From assembly GCA_034411995.1 (NCBI GenBank), contig DAOUME010000026.1, forward strand, positions 1,054,001-1,118,000: a DNA stretch of 64,000 nucleotides, given 5' to 3'. The notes beneath the pieces were generated by a model. The model made no database searches, was not told where the DNA came from, and saw only the letters and a program-made list of their open reading frames with translations. Source of the DNA: JAUVXJ01 sp034411995. GTDB lineage: Bacteria; Chloroflexota; Anaerolineae; UBA7937; B3-Chlor. Numbering within the stretch: position 1 is the stretch's first letter; each line of letters starts with the position of its first letter. Made by a program: the position numbers and the translations under genes. Positions 1-9,431 of this stretch are shown here, one piece after another.

Positions 1-370
1 CCTGATAGTAGGCGGCGCCAAGGCGCCGGCCTTCGATCCCTATGTGGCCCTGTGCCAGCCCCTTCTCCTTCAGGACCTCCGCCAGCAGGTGCATCGGGTT
101 CTCGGCGAACTCCACATAAGAGCGCACATCGTCGATCCACGACTCTTGTCTGGCCAGGCTCTCCTCAATGTTGCATACCGCCAGCGCATCATCGCCGCTC
201 CTGGGCAGCACGGTCATCGCCAGGCGGTCTGGGATTGTGGCCTGGGTCATGATGTACGCACCCGAGGTGTAGAACACGTTCGGCTGCGAGATGGCCACCA
301 CTGCGTCAAAGCCGCTCTCACCCAGGGTCTTCTGGAACTCAGCCACGTTCATCAGCTTCTCTCTGACCAT
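1..370 (-). CDS. M24 family Xaa-Pro peptidase-like protein, N-terminal part (cut by window edge)
   Basis: Only the first 123 or so residues lie in the window; the rest continues beyond position 1. The visible part is the creatinase-like N-terminal domain that precedes the pita-bread metallopeptidase domain in aminopeptidase P and prolidase. It matches the start of the complete M24 gene at 9432-10556 almost residue for residue, by eye about two thirds identical, sharing VCNIEESLAR and DVRSYVEFA. The ATG at 370 has AGGAGA a few bases upstream. It lies downstream of the first DppB/DppC pair, so the transporter and the peptidase may be co-expressed. A cytoplasmic role in cutting imported Xaa-Pro or related dipeptides is inferred from the paralogue. 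The catalytic metal ligands are outside the window. Confidence 0.85.
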   Translation of the reverse strand, partial: MVREKLMNVAEFQKTLGESGFDAVVAISQPNVFYTSGAYIMTQATIPDRLAMTVLPRSGDDALAVCNIEESLARQESWIDDVRSYVEFAENPMHLLAEVLKEKGLAQGHIGIEGRRLGAAYYQ

Positions 371-661
371 GTCTCATCTCCTGTAGGACTCTTAGCATAA
401 CCAGCACGCGACGCTGGGTCCTCTCTCTGTGAGTCCCAGCACGCTGCGCGATCACCGGCACCCCAGGCCCGGCCCTTGCCGCCGCTCCTGCCATCTCAAC
501 AAGCTGCGTCCGGGTCTTCCCGTCTCGTCCTGTGTGTACGTGTACTCCTCTCCGACACAGTTCTCGTGCGTCCACTCGAACTGGCCGCACGTCGCACCCT
601 CAGACAGCCACGCACGGTCCGCAGTCCACTCGGGGGGCTATCTCGGCCTGGTCAAGTCGGG

Positions 662-1573
662 TCAACCTATGCGGAGATGCGGGTCCAACACGTCTCTAAG
701 CCAGTCCCCCACAACGTTGATGCCAAACACAGTGGCCGTGATGGCCATCCCCGGGAAGACGGCTGGCCACCATGCCCTGCTCTGCACCTCGCGCGCCTGG
801 GACAACATGGCGCCCCATGAGGGAACCGATAATGGAACCCCGAGGCCAAGAAAGCTCAACCCGGCCTCAGCGATGATGGCGCTGGACACGCCAAAACTCG
901 CCAACACGATGATGGGTGAAATCGCATTAGGGAGCAGATGTCGCCAGATGATGCGAAGCCGCGGAACCCCCACGCATCGCGCAGCGTCGATGAACTCCTT
1001 CTCTCGCAGGGAAAGCACCTCCCCACGTACCATCCGGGCGTACTGAACCCAACCCGTGATGGCCAGCGTAAAGATGATGTTCCCCAGGCTGCTCCCCAAC
1101 ACGGCCATCAAGGTGATAGCCAGCAAGATGAAGGGGAAGGCCATTTGTATGTCCGCGATGCGCATCAACACCGTGTCGAGCCAACCCCCCATGTAGCCAG
1201 CCAGCAGACCGAGAGACACCCCGATCAGCCCAGCCAGGAACACCGAAACGCACCCTACCAGCAAGGACACTCGGGCGCCATAAATCATCCGGCTCAGGAT
1301 ATCCCTGCCGAGACCATCGGTACCCAAGATGTGCAGAGTCGTGCCCCCCTCCTGCCACATAGGCGGCAGCAACCTTTCCGCGACGGCCACCAGGGACGGG
1401 TCTGCAGGGGCCAGCAAGGGCGCTGCCATCGCCGTCGTTGCCGTCACGACGATGATCGCCATGCCGAGCAACGCGAGCTTGGCCTTGAGCAGGCTGCGCA
1501 CGACGAGTGTGCGCCCCTTTCGAGGCTGGAACTCGTGCAGGACTGAGTCCTGGTCGATCGATCGTTCCGTCAC
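662..1573 (-). CDS. peptide ABC transporter permease, DppC/OppC type (copy 1)
   Basis: This is an inner-membrane permease of the dipeptide/oligopeptide ABC importer family, partner of the DppB-like protein encoded just upstream. It has a short cytoplasmic N-terminus, a first membrane helix at about residues 25-50, and a binding-protein-dependent transport domain with the EAA-type loop typical of DppC (EFIDAARCVGVPRLRIIWRH). The ending GDWLRDVLDPHLRIG is typical of the family. About 303 residues is normal. I chose the GTG at 1573 because GAGG lies nine bases upstream; a TTG at 1588, directly after the DppB stop, has no visible ribosome binding site. It pairs with the gene at 1589-2512. No ATPase gene is in the window. 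Confidence 0.9.
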   Translation of the reverse strand: MTERSIDQDSVLHEFQPRKGRTLVVRSLLKAKLALLGMAIIVVTATTAMAAPLLAPADPSLVAVAERLLPPMWQEGGTTLHILGTDGLGRDILSRMIYGARVSLLVGCVSVFLAGLIGVSLGLLAGYMGGWLDTVLMRIADIQMAFPFILLAITLMAVLGSSLGNIIFTLAITGWVQYARMVRGEVLSLREKEFIDAARCVGVPRLRIIWRHLLPNAISPIIVLASFGVSSAIIAEAGLSFLGLGVPLSVPSWGAMLSQAREVQSRAWWPAVFPGMAITATVFGINVVGDWLRDVLDPHLRIG

Positions 1574-1588
1574 TTCTCGCAACCTCAA

Positions 1589-2512
1589 TCAGTCTGCCGC
1601 TAACCTGATCCGCGGATCCAGGAAAGCGCAGGCGATGTCCACCACGATATTGGTGACCACAAAGATGGCAGCCAACAATGTGACCGACGCCTGCACCACC
1701 GGGAAATCCCGATTGTAGATCGAATTGACCGTCAGGCGGCCCACTCCCGGCCAGGCAAAGATCGTCTCGGTAATGATCGCACCTCCCAGCAGCGAACCTA
1801 GCTGTAACCCCACCATGACAACTACGGGAATGAGCGCGTTACGCAGCGCGTGCCTGATGACCACCACGCGCTCAGCAAGGCCCTTCGAACGGGCGGTGAC
1901 GACGTAGGGCTGACCCAGGGCCTCCAACAGACTCGAGCGGATCAACCGCGCATTGCAGGCCAGGGAGAAGGTGCCCAGGGCTATCGCCGGCATGATCAGG
2001 TGCTTGATAGTCCCGCGACCCGAAATCGGGAACCATCTCAGCTCGAGCCCAAAGAACTGGATCATCAATATCCCCAACCAGAACAGGGGTATCGCCTGGC
2101 CAAGAATGGCGAAACTCATGCTCGCATAGTCAGGCAGCGTGTTGCGCTTCACCGCCGAGATGATTCCCAGGGGAATCGCGCCGAGAGTCGAGAAGAGCAT
2201 CGACGCCAAGGTGAGTTCCAGGGTGGCCGGCATGCGCTGCATCACCAGGGAGAATGCAGGCTCTGTGGTGCGCAGCGAGGTCCCAAAATTCCCATGGACC
2301 GCTTTGCCCAGAAAATCCAGGTACTGCACAATCCAGGGCCGGTCGAAGCCCATCTGGTGGCGGAACTCCTCCACCTGCTGCTTGGTCCACTGCTCGTTGA
2401 TCATGAGGGATGTGGGGTCGCCGCTGAGGAACATGGCTCCAAAGGAGATGAACGAAATCCCAAACAACACCACGATCCCTTGCAGCAATCTCCGTATGAC
2501 GTATGTGACCAT
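1589..2512 (-). CDS. peptide ABC transporter permease, DppB/OppB type (copy 1)
   Basis: This is the first of the two permease subunits of a family-5 peptide importer. The 307-residue protein opens with the DppB signature MVTYVIRRLLQGIVVLFGIS, has an external loop (residues about 30-95) and then five further membrane segments. The coupling loop reads YVVTARSKGLAERVVVIRHA. Family members form a heterodimer with DppC and feed substrate from the lipoprotein receptor across the membrane. ATG at 2512 has AAGGACG upstream. The stop codon lies about fifteen bases from the chosen DppC start, so the two are almost certainly co-translated. It is a paralogue of 8472-9389. Confidence 0.92.
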   Translation of the reverse strand: MVTYVIRRLLQGIVVLFGISFISFGAMFLSGDPTSLMINEQWTKQQVEEFRHQMGFDRPWIVQYLDFLGKAVHGNFGTSLRTTEPAFSLVMQRMPATLELTLASMLFSTLGAIPLGIISAVKRNTLPDYASMSFAILGQAIPLFWLGILMIQFFGLELRWFPISGRGTIKHLIMPAIALGTFSLACNARLIRSSLLEALGQPYVVTARSKGLAERVVVIRHALRNALIPVVVMVGLQLGSLLGGAIITETIFAWPGVGRLTVNSIYNRDFPVVQASVTLLAAIFVVTNIVVDIACAFLDPRIRLAAD

Positions 2513-2899
2513 GGCACGTCCTTCTCAAAGGGCTGGCGCAGCCTGATGGCCAGGCGTCGGCAACCTGGATCCCTAGGCCCGCTGTCGACTCACATCCCCC
2601 ACGTGAACCCAACCCGAAGCTTCATCTTCCACCAAGCCCCTCCGCCAGGCATGAAGGCCCTCCGTACCTTCCCGACTGCGCGTCAAGGTCTCCAGGCGAT
2701 GCCGTGAGAGAACCAGTCGTGAGCCGGAGGGAAGCCGGTCCATGCTGACGAATTCGACTGCCGCGGCAGCCGTCAGCTTGCATCAAACCTTTGAGTACGA
2801 TCGTACAGTCCACCTGGCACCCCGGCAGATCAGCCTCCATCTGCTCTGCATGCCTCGACTGCTTCTCACGGAACCTGCCACCTTCTAGCTCGCGGTGAG
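2513..2899. other. intergenic stretch between SBP copy 1 and DppB copy 1
   Basis: About 390 bases separate the solute-binding protein from the permease pair that should work with it. No convincing reading frame, tRNA or known RNA was found. Apart from the long inverted repeat at 2900-2939 nothing recognisable is here. A weak internal promoter for the permeases cannot be excluded. Confidence 0.5.
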
Positions 2900-2939
2900 G
2901 GCCACCTAGCGGCAGCGAATCCTCAGCCGCTAGGTGGCC
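2900..2939 (-). terminator. long intercistronic hairpin after SBP copy 1
   Basis: A perfect 14-bp inverted repeat (2900-2913 with 2926-2939, stem GGCCACCTAGCGGC, 12-base loop) sits 15 bases past the stop codon of the solute-binding protein on the minus strand. No U-run follows on that strand. It may therefore act as an RNA-stabilising or partial terminator structure rather than a classical intrinsic terminator. Confidence 0.7.
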
Positions 2940-2954
2940 GCGTGTGTACCTACC

Positions 2955-4598
2955 CTATTCCGCCCAGCGAAGCTCGCTCAAGGCGATCATTTCGTCAGCG
3001 CGCGGTGTGAAGTCCACCCGGTCGCTGGCGCCATAGAAATCGACCTGCTTCCAGATGAACACCCAGGGTGCTCCGTCATGAGCTATCTGGTCCAACTCGT
3101 GGATCATTTCCGTCCTCTTATCCGTGTCCAACGTGCTCTTTAGCTCCGCATAGACCCGTTCGAAGTCCGGATTGTTCCAGTGAGTGGTGTTCATAGGGAA
3201 CCCCTCGGTCATGAACCAGTGCTCATACTGGCCGCTGAAGGTCGTGCCAAACCCCAAGAGATGCAGAGGTGGCAAGGTGTTGTTCAGGCTCATGTCCGAG
3301 TAGACCGACCACTCGTACGCCTTGGCCTCCGCCGGGATCCCTATGGCCGTCAAATCGGCCGCCGCGGCCTGGGCGATCTCTGCGTCCTTGACATAGCGCC
3401 CGTTGGGGGAACCGACCTCGATCTTCAACGGCTGGCCATCCCACTCGCGCACGCCGTCGCCATCGGAGTCCACTACGCCTGCCTCGTCCAGCAGGTCAGC
3501 CGCCTTCTCTGGGTCGTATGTATACGCCTCCACAGGGCTGGGTATTGGATAGTTCGAGCCCGTAGCCATGCGGGTGCCAACGCCGATGAGATTCTCAAGA
3601 ATCGCTTCCACGTTGACCGCATAGTTCAGGGCCTGCCGCACCCGCACATCGTCGAATGGTGGCACATCGCAGCGGATGCCCAGGAAGATCTCTCGGCCAC
3701 CCTCGACCGTTGCCATGTGGACCCCCTCAGTGGCGTCCACCCGCGCCATGTCGTCAGGGGAGATGTTCAGGACAATGTCCGCGTTCCCGGCCAGAAGCTC
3801 GGCCAAGCGCGTCTGCGCATCCGGAATGGGACGGACGATGATGGTCTTGATCTCCGGCAAGGGGCCCCAGTAGTCATCCCGACGCTCCAACGTGATGTGA
3901 TCATCCTTCACCCATTCCGTCAGCACGTACGGCCCGGTCCCGATAGGCTGCTGGCTGACCTCGGCATCGGTCGCCTCAGAGTAGTACTTTTCTGAGAGGA
4001 TGCCGATAAAATCCAACTGCTCTAGGAACAACGGCGCCGGCGCTGTGGTGTGAAAGATGACTGTGTAGTCATCCGGGGTCTCGATGTTGTCCATGTCCAG
4101 GCTGAGGTCTGCAGGAACTCCAGAGTAAGGGCTGTTCCACTTCGGATCCACCATCTGCTCGAAGGTGAACTTGACGTCGGCGGAGGTGAACTCCTCCCCA
4201 TTGCTGAAGGTTACGCACTTCTGCAGGTGGAAGATCCAGGTGAGGTCATCCGGCTGCTCGAGGCTCTCGGCCAGCAAGGGCGCCATTTGCATGTCGCTCC
4301 CACGGGCATAAAGACGCTTATTGATGTGCCAGATAATGATCCCCGACGTCCTAGCCCTGCTTTGCAATGGGTTCAACGTTTCCGGGTCGACCCCCATGAC
4401 GATGACCAAAGGCTCCGGCTCCGCCGTAGGGACGGCAGTGGCCTCCGGAACGGAAGTAGCCTCCGTACTCGGGGGTTGAGTCGGGGCGACGGTGGGCTCC
4501 ACAACGGGCGTTGCCGGCGCCCCACAGCCTGGCAACAGGGCCACAGCCATCGCTAGCAGCAACACAATAGTAGCTGCACTTCCGAGGTGCTTTCTCAT
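2955..4598 (-). CDS. family 5 extracellular solute-binding lipoprotein (DppA/OppA type, copy 1)
   Basis: This is the receptor of a peptide-type ABC importer, anchored outside the membrane. The 547-residue product has a lipoprotein signal peptide ending in LLPGC (Cys near residue 25), then a Pro/Thr/Ala/Val/Glu-rich linker, then the bilobed SBP_bac_5 fold. The linker type is common in Chloroflexota. Family motifs include TWIFHLQKCVTFSNGEEFTS and VRQALNYAVNVEAIL. The ATG at 4598 is preceded by an ideal AAGGAGGA; a longer frame would start at 4643 but would put non-signal residues before the signal peptide. It is followed by a strong hairpin and the DppB/DppC pair. The substrate is not deducible, though the peptidases nearby suggest small peptides. 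Confidence 0.93.
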   Translation of the reverse strand: MRKHLGSAATIVLLLAMAVALLPGCGAPATPVVEPTVAPTQPPSTEATSVPEATAVPTAEPEPLVIVMGVDPETLNPLQSRARTSGIIIWHINKRLYARGSDMQMAPLLAESLEQPDDLTWIFHLQKCVTFSNGEEFTSADVKFTFEQMVDPKWNSPYSGVPADLSLDMDNIETPDDYTVIFHTTAPAPLFLEQLDFIGILSEKYYSEATDAEVSQQPIGTGPYVLTEWVKDDHITLERRDDYWGPLPEIKTIIVRPIPDAQTRLAELLAGNADIVLNISPDDMARVDATEGVHMATVEGGREIFLGIRCDVPPFDDVRVRQALNYAVNVEAILENLIGVGTRMATGSNYPIPSPVEAYTYDPEKAADLLDEAGVVDSDGDGVREWDGQPLKIEVGSPNGRYVKDAEIAQAAAADLTAIGIPAEAKAYEWSVYSDMSLNNTLPPLHLLGFGTTFSGQYEHWFMTEGFPMNTTHWNNPDFERVYAELKSTLDTDKRTEMIHELDQIAHDGAPWVFIWKQVDFYGASDRVDFTPRADEMIALSELRWAE

Positions 4599-4709
4599 CT
4601 TGTCCTCCTTATTCAGGCTGAAATCTGACATGCTACTTGCCACTCCCTAAATCTAAGCATCTTTTACATCCAGCATCCGCTACCTACACCACCTCCCTCT
4701 ATACGCTCT

Positions 4710-5963
4710 TCACGACGCATTCCCAGCCTGGTGCTTGATTACTTCGCCCGCCTTCATCACGAAGCCGATCTGTTGCAGACGAGTAACCTGTTCCAGTGGA
4801 TTCCCTTCGACCGCCACAATGTCGGCCCATTTGCCCGCGGCTATGGTCCCTGTCTTCTCACCCAGACCGATGGCCTCCGCGCCGCCGCTCGTCGCCGCCA
4901 CGATCGCCTCCATTGGGGCCATGCCCGCCTCCACCAGGTACTCCAGTTCCAACGCGTTCAGGCCGTGCTCCATCGGCGGAACCCCAATGAAGTCAGTGCC
5001 GCAAGCGATCTTGACGCCTGCCTCATAGGCTCGGACGAAACTCTGGCGATGAATGTCCTGGATCTCCCTACCCTGACGAAGCCCATACTCGGAGTCGGGC
5101 TGCCCTCCCGCTCCAGGGTCCAGGATACGGCGCGACACGGCGAACGTGGGCACCAGGTAAGTGCCCCGCTCCAGCATCAGCTCGATACACTCCTCGTCCA
5201 GGTAGGAGCCGTGCTCGATGGTGTCCACGCCCGCCACGATGGCGGTACGAATGCCGGCCGTGCCGTGGGCGTGAGCTGCAACCTTCAGTCCCAGACGGTG
5301 TGCCTCATCTACCAGGGCATCCGTCTCCTCCTGGGTGAACCCCACCCGCGTGGGTGGGTTGTGCTCCGAATGCACGGCTCCGGTGGTCAGGATCTTTATA
5401 CAACCGGCGCCCTCCCGCAATCGACGCCGTACCCCCAACCGGCACTCTTCCGGCCCATCGACGGTGTCTGCCAGAGTCTGCCCCAGACGCGCGAGAATCT
5501 GCACACACTCCACCGGCATCTGCCAGGGATCTGCGCCACCGCTGGTCTGGATGAATGATCGGCCAGAGGTCACGATCCGCGGGCCCTGGACGACGCCTTC
5601 TTCGATCGCCTGCTTGAGATAGATACTTGCCCCGCCACCCAGACAGCGTACGGTGGTGAATCCTGCCTCCAGCAACCGGCCAGCGTCGACGGTGGCGCGC
5701 AGTGCACTCACCGCCACAGGAGTGGTCATCCACTTCATGAGGTCCATCGAACGCCACCCTTCCAGATGGATGTGGGCGTCGACGAGCCCTGGCAGCAGCG
5801 TCATCCCGGACAAATCGACGACGGAGTCATCCCGGTCGATTTGAACCTGCCCGGCCACACCCACGGCGCTGATCGTGTCACCCTCGATGGTGATGACCGG
5901 ATCCGCCACCGGCTTGCGGCCAGTACCGTCAATCAGAAGCCTACCCTTGATCACAGTCGTCAC
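4710..5963 (-). CDS. amidohydrolase, metal-dependent dipeptidase-like (copy 1)
   Basis: This is a cytoplasmic metal-dependent hydrolase of the amidohydrolase superfamily. Members of this subgroup that have been characterised include Xaa-Pro, Xaa-Arg and Xaa-Lys dipeptidases. About 417 residues. Metal-site motifs are visible in order: DAHIHLEG, the carboxylated-Lys strand GCIKILTTGA, VAAHAHGT, DTIEHGS and CGTDF. It is a close paralogue of 6024-7265, with the same order and spacing of motifs, and follows it directly on the minus strand. I chose GTG at 5963 because GGGGAGG lies about six bases upstream; the TTG at 5981 has no such site. With the importer and M24 peptidases nearby, cleavage of imported dipeptides is the likeliest role, but the substrate is inferred. 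Confidence 0.88.
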   Translation of the reverse strand: MTTVIKGRLLIDGTGRKPVADPVITIEGDTISAVGVAGQVQIDRDDSVVDLSGMTLLPGLVDAHIHLEGWRSMDLMKWMTTPVAVSALRATVDAGRLLEAGFTTVRCLGGGASIYLKQAIEEGVVQGPRIVTSGRSFIQTSGGADPWQMPVECVQILARLGQTLADTVDGPEECRLGVRRRLREGAGCIKILTTGAVHSEHNPPTRVGFTQEETDALVDEAHRLGLKVAAHAHGTAGIRTAIVAGVDTIEHGSYLDEECIELMLERGTYLVPTFAVSRRILDPGAGGQPDSEYGLRQGREIQDIHRQSFVRAYEAGVKIACGTDFIGVPPMEHGLNALELEYLVEAGMAPMEAIVAATSGGAEAIGLGEKTGTIAAGKWADIVAVEGNPLEQVTRLQQIGFVMKAGEVIKHQAGNAS

Positions 5964-6023
5964 GATACGCCTCCCCAGCAAAAGCTCACACCGTAGGCTC
6001 CCCTCAGACTGGCCTCGTGTGCC

Positions 6024-7265
6024 CTACTGCGCGACCTGCTTAACAACCTCCCCACCCTTCATGACGAACGGCACATCCAGAAGAGACCGCATGTCTTCGA
6101 GGGGGTTAGCGTTGGAGGCAATGATATCCGCCCACTTGCCCACGGTGATCGTGCCCGTCTTGTCCCCCAAACCGAACAGGTCGGCGTTTCCGCCGGTGGC
6201 AGAGACGATCACGTCCATGGGTGCCATCCCCACTTCCGCCAGATAGACCAGCTCCAGGGCGTTGGGACCGTGCTCCACCGGCGGGGGCCCCACAAAATCA
6301 GTCCCGCATCCGATCTTGACTCCAGCCCGGTAGGCCTTGAGGAAATTCCGTTCGTGCGTCTGGTGGACCGCCAGACCCTGGCGCATGGCATGCTCAGGGA
6401 CAGCTTCACCCGCGGTGTCCATCATCCGGCGGAAGATGGCGAACGTGGGCACCAGATAGGTGCCCTGCTTCAGCATCAAGTCGATACATTCGTCGTCCAG
6501 GAACGTGCCATGCTCGATGCTGTCCACACCTGCCAAGAGGGCGCAGCGTATGCCGTCCGTACCGTGGGCGTGAGCAGCAACTTTGAGCCCCAGCCGGTGG
6601 GCCTCATCGACGAGCGCATCGGCCTCTGGCTGGGTGAACCCAACCCTCGTCGGCGGGTTCTCCTTGGAGAACACAGCCCCTGTGGTCAGGACCTTGATCA
6701 GATCGGCCCCTTCCCGCAAACGACGACGAACACCCTTACGACATTCCACCGGGCCGTCGACGGTTTCGGCCAATCCTCTCCCTAGACCGAAGGCGACCTT
6801 CATCAGTTCGAGAGGGATATCCCACGGGTCTCCACCGCCGCTGGTCTGAATGAACGAGCGGCCCGAGGCCATGATCCGCGGGCCCGAGACGACTCCTTCC
6901 TCTATGCCTTGCTTCAGGTAGATGGCCACCGGACCTCCAACCGTGCGCACAGAGGTGAAGCCAGCCTCGAGGAGCCTCCGGGCTTCCACCGTGGTACGAA
7001 GCACAGAGAGCGGTGGGGGGGTCCGGATCAACTCCGCCAGGTCTTCCATACTCTTCAGGCCAACCAGGTGAGCGTGTGCATCCATCAGACCGGGCAGGAT
7101 GGTCTTGTCCGAGAGGTCGATCACCTGGGCCTGGGGATCGACCGGCACCTTGCCCTCAGGCCCCACGGCGACGATCGTGTCTCCCTCCACAAGAATCACA
7201 GGGTTCGCCAAAGGTTCGCCTCCCGTGCCATCGAGCAGCAGCTTGCCTTTGATTGCTGTCGTCAT
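6024..7265 (-). CDS. amidohydrolase, metal-dependent dipeptidase-like (copy 2)
   Basis: A 413-residue member of the same amidohydrolase subgroup as its downstream neighbour at 4710-5963. Likely binuclear-site residues are His64 and His66 (DAHAHL), Lys191 (LIKVLTTGA), His232 or His234 (VAAHAHGT), His252 (SIEHG) and Asp323 (CGTDF). Such enzymes cleave dipeptides with Pro or basic residues, or other amides, in the cytoplasm. ATG at 7265 is supported by GGAGGAGAG upstream. The gap to the next gene is about 60 bases, so both amidohydrolases are probably on one message with the transporter. The retained divergence between copies suggests different substrate ranges; this is inference. Confidence 0.88.
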   Translation of the reverse strand: MTTAIKGKLLLDGTGGEPLANPVILVEGDTIVAVGPEGKVPVDPQAQVIDLSDKTILPGLMDAHAHLVGLKSMEDLAELIRTPPPLSVLRTTVEARRLLEAGFTSVRTVGGPVAIYLKQGIEEGVVSGPRIMASGRSFIQTSGGGDPWDIPLELMKVAFGLGRGLAETVDGPVECRKGVRRRLREGADLIKVLTTGAVFSKENPPTRVGFTQPEADALVDEAHRLGLKVAAHAHGTDGIRCALLAGVDSIEHGTFLDDECIDLMLKQGTYLVPTFAIFRRMMDTAGEAVPEHAMRQGLAVHQTHERNFLKAYRAGVKIGCGTDFVGPPPVEHGPNALELVYLAEVGMAPMDVIVSATGGNADLFGLGDKTGTITVGKWADIIASNANPLEDMRSLLDVPFVMKGGEVVKQVAQ

Positions 7266-7546
7266 ACTACTCTCTCCTCCACCAGTGAATTGTGCCTCAG
7301 CCGGACGAAACCAGATCAGTGATCAGGACCACGACGCCCCCCTGGCCGCAACGCTCTTTCCCAGAGGTGTAAACTGAACAGCGGCCATTGAAGACTCCTC
7401 TCCCTCTAAGGACCACACAAACTGGTATGCAACGCGAGGGGTACGGAGAGCGATGAGCCTCCCTCTCGCCCCCATAGCGCCAGGCGCACCGTACTTGCAC
7501 CAAGCCGCTCTCCATTGTGCGCGCACCGTACATAGGCGAGTCCCTG

Positions 7547-8464
7547 CTAGCCCGTTCGCAGCTTCGGATCCAGGATCTCCCGGAGGCCACCCCCCAGGTA
7601 GTTGATGCCCAGGACCATGAACACGATCGTCATGCCAGGGAACGTGGCCAGCCAAGGTGCGACGGCGAGTACATTTCGGCCCTCACTCAACATGGAACCC
7701 AGGCTGGGGGTAGGGGGGGGGACGCCAAGCCCCAGGAAACTCAGAGCCGCTTCGAAGAGGATCAGGCTTCCAACCTGGAGAGTGGCCACGACGATTAGAG
7801 CACCGAAGGCGTTGCGCAGGATGTGCCTCAGCATGATCCTCAGATCAGATGCACCAAGCGCCCTGGCTGCCGTGACATACTCCATCTGCTTGATGCTGAG
7901 CGCCTCCGAGTACATGATCCGTGTGTAGGTCACCCATCCGCTGAGGGCTAGCACAACAACCAGATTACCCAGGCTGGTGCCAAAGACAGCAATCACGGTC
8001 ACCGCCAGCAAGATAGGAGGAAGCGCCATCTGCATGTCTGCCAGGCGCATGATGACCATCCCCACCTTTGCCTCGTAATACCCGGCCACCAGGCCGAGCA
8101 GGATTCCAGTAGTCCCAGACACGGCGATCGCCGAGATCACCACGACGAAAGAGATGCGCGTGCCATACAGTATGCGGCTGAAGATGTCGCGGCCGAACCC
8201 ATCTGTCCCCAGGATGAAGGGAGGGCCTCCTTCGCTGCTGAGCGATGGGCGTTGCAAACGATTGAACAGGTCCTGCTCAGTCGGGTCCCTGGGGGCCAGA
8301 ACCGGTGCGAACACAGCCGCCAGCACCACCACCGTCGAGATAACGGCGCCAGCCATCAGCGCCTTGTGTTCGGCCGCCCAGCATGCCGCGCCCGTCAACG
8401 CCCGAGCCACGCTACCCTTCTGGGGCTCGCTGCTTCCATCTGACATGAGGGTGGACATACTCAC
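7547..8464 (-). CDS. peptide ABC transporter permease, DppC/OppC type (copy 2)
   Basis: The second DppC-type permease has 305 residues and the usual six membrane helices. The first helix is at about residues 35-55, followed by the periplasmic FILGTDGFGRDIFSRIL segment that is nearly invariant in DppC proteins. The coupling loop is YVTAARALGASDLRIMLRHI and the end is GGGLREILDPKLRTG. The GTG start at 8464 has AGGG five bases upstream and lies only seven bases past the stop of the DppB-like gene, so the two are coupled. It serves the second peptide importer. The nearest solute-binding protein is at 10691-12316. Confidence 0.92.
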   Translation of the reverse strand: MSMSTLMSDGSSEPQKGSVARALTGAACWAAEHKALMAGAVISTVVVLAAVFAPVLAPRDPTEQDLFNRLQRPSLSSEGGPPFILGTDGFGRDIFSRILYGTRISFVVVISAIAVSGTTGILLGLVAGYYEAKVGMVIMRLADMQMALPPILLAVTVIAVFGTSLGNLVVVLALSGWVTYTRIMYSEALSIKQMEYVTAARALGASDLRIMLRHILRNAFGALIVVATLQVGSLILFEAALSFLGLGVPPPTPSLGSMLSEGRNVLAVAPWLATFPGMTIVFMVLGINYLGGGLREILDPKLRTG

Positions 8465-8471
8465 TCAAACC

Positions 8472-9389
8472 CTACTCGGTCTCTATGCGGGGGTCTAGGC
8501 TCGCGTTCGCCACATCAGCGGCCAGGTTGCAGAGGATGACCCAGATGGCCAGGATCACGACGGAGGCCTGTACGAGCGCCATATCCCTGTTCCCCACCGC
8601 TTGCACACTGAGCCTCCCCAGGCCCGGCCAGGCGAAGACGGTCTCCGTGATCACCGCACCCCCCATGACTCTACCCATCTGCATCCCCAGAGATGTGATG
8701 GTCGGGCGCAGGGCGTTCTTCAGCACATGACCATACAGTATCGCCCTTTCCGTCAGCCCCTTGGACCGGGCCACCAGCACGAAGTCCTCGCGTAGCAGCT
8801 CCAGAACACTGGAGCGCACCAGCAACAGGGTGGGGGGCACCAGATACATCAACAAGGTGAAAGTGGGAAGGACAAGATGCTGCCACCCACCTCTGCCCGA
8901 CGCAGGGAGCCATCGCAGGTTGACCGCGAAGACCAGAATCAGCATGATGCCCAGCCAGTAGCTAGGCATGGACTGCCCAAAGACGGAAAGACTCACCAGG
9001 AACACATCCAGAGGCGAACCCTTCTTCGTCGCGCTGAGCAGGCCCAGGATGATCCCTAGCAAAGCACCCAGCAGCAAGGCCAGGGCCATGAGCTGCACCG
9101 TGGCCGGAATGTAGGAGAGCACCACGTCCAGCGCGGGCTGTCTGTGCCACATCGACATCCCAAAGTCGCCGTGCACCATGTTCGTGACGAAACGGACGTA
9201 CTGGACAGGCAGCGGCAGATCCAGGCCCATGTTGTGCCTGACCTGTGCCCTCACCTCCTCGGGCGCATCGGGCGGCAGGTAGAGGGCCGTCGGATCGCCT
9301 CGCAGGCGGATGAGGACAAAGATGACCAGGGTGATGCCCAGAACGGCGAAGGGGATCTGTATTATCCGTCTAATGATGAAGCGAGACAT
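8472..9389 (-). CDS. peptide ABC transporter permease, DppB/OppB type (copy 2)
   Basis: A 305-residue inner-membrane permease that starts MSRFIIRRIIQIPFAVLGIT, the classical DppB opening helix, and has the family's coupling loop FVLVARSKGLTERAILYGHV and the ending DVANASLDPRIETE. It heterodimerises with the DppC-like product encoded directly downstream. ATG at 9389 has GGGGAG upstream. It is a paralogue of 1589-2512 with the same length and layout, which supports duplication of the whole importer. The M24 peptidase gene ends 42 bases upstream, so peptidase and permeases are likely co-transcribed. Confidence 0.92.
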   Translation of the reverse strand: MSRFIIRRIIQIPFAVLGITLVIFVLIRLRGDPTALYLPPDAPEEVRAQVRHNMGLDLPLPVQYVRFVTNMVHGDFGMSMWHRQPALDVVLSYIPATVQLMALALLLGALLGIILGLLSATKKGSPLDVFLVSLSVFGQSMPSYWLGIMLILVFAVNLRWLPASGRGGWQHLVLPTFTLLMYLVPPTLLLVRSSVLELLREDFVLVARSKGLTERAILYGHVLKNALRPTITSLGMQMGRVMGGAVITETVFAWPGLGRLSVQAVGNRDMALVQASVVILAIWVILCNLAADVANASLDPRIETE

Positions 9390-9431
9390 GACCTGGCTCC
9401 CCAGCTCGCATCGCTTCCGTCACTGGTCGCC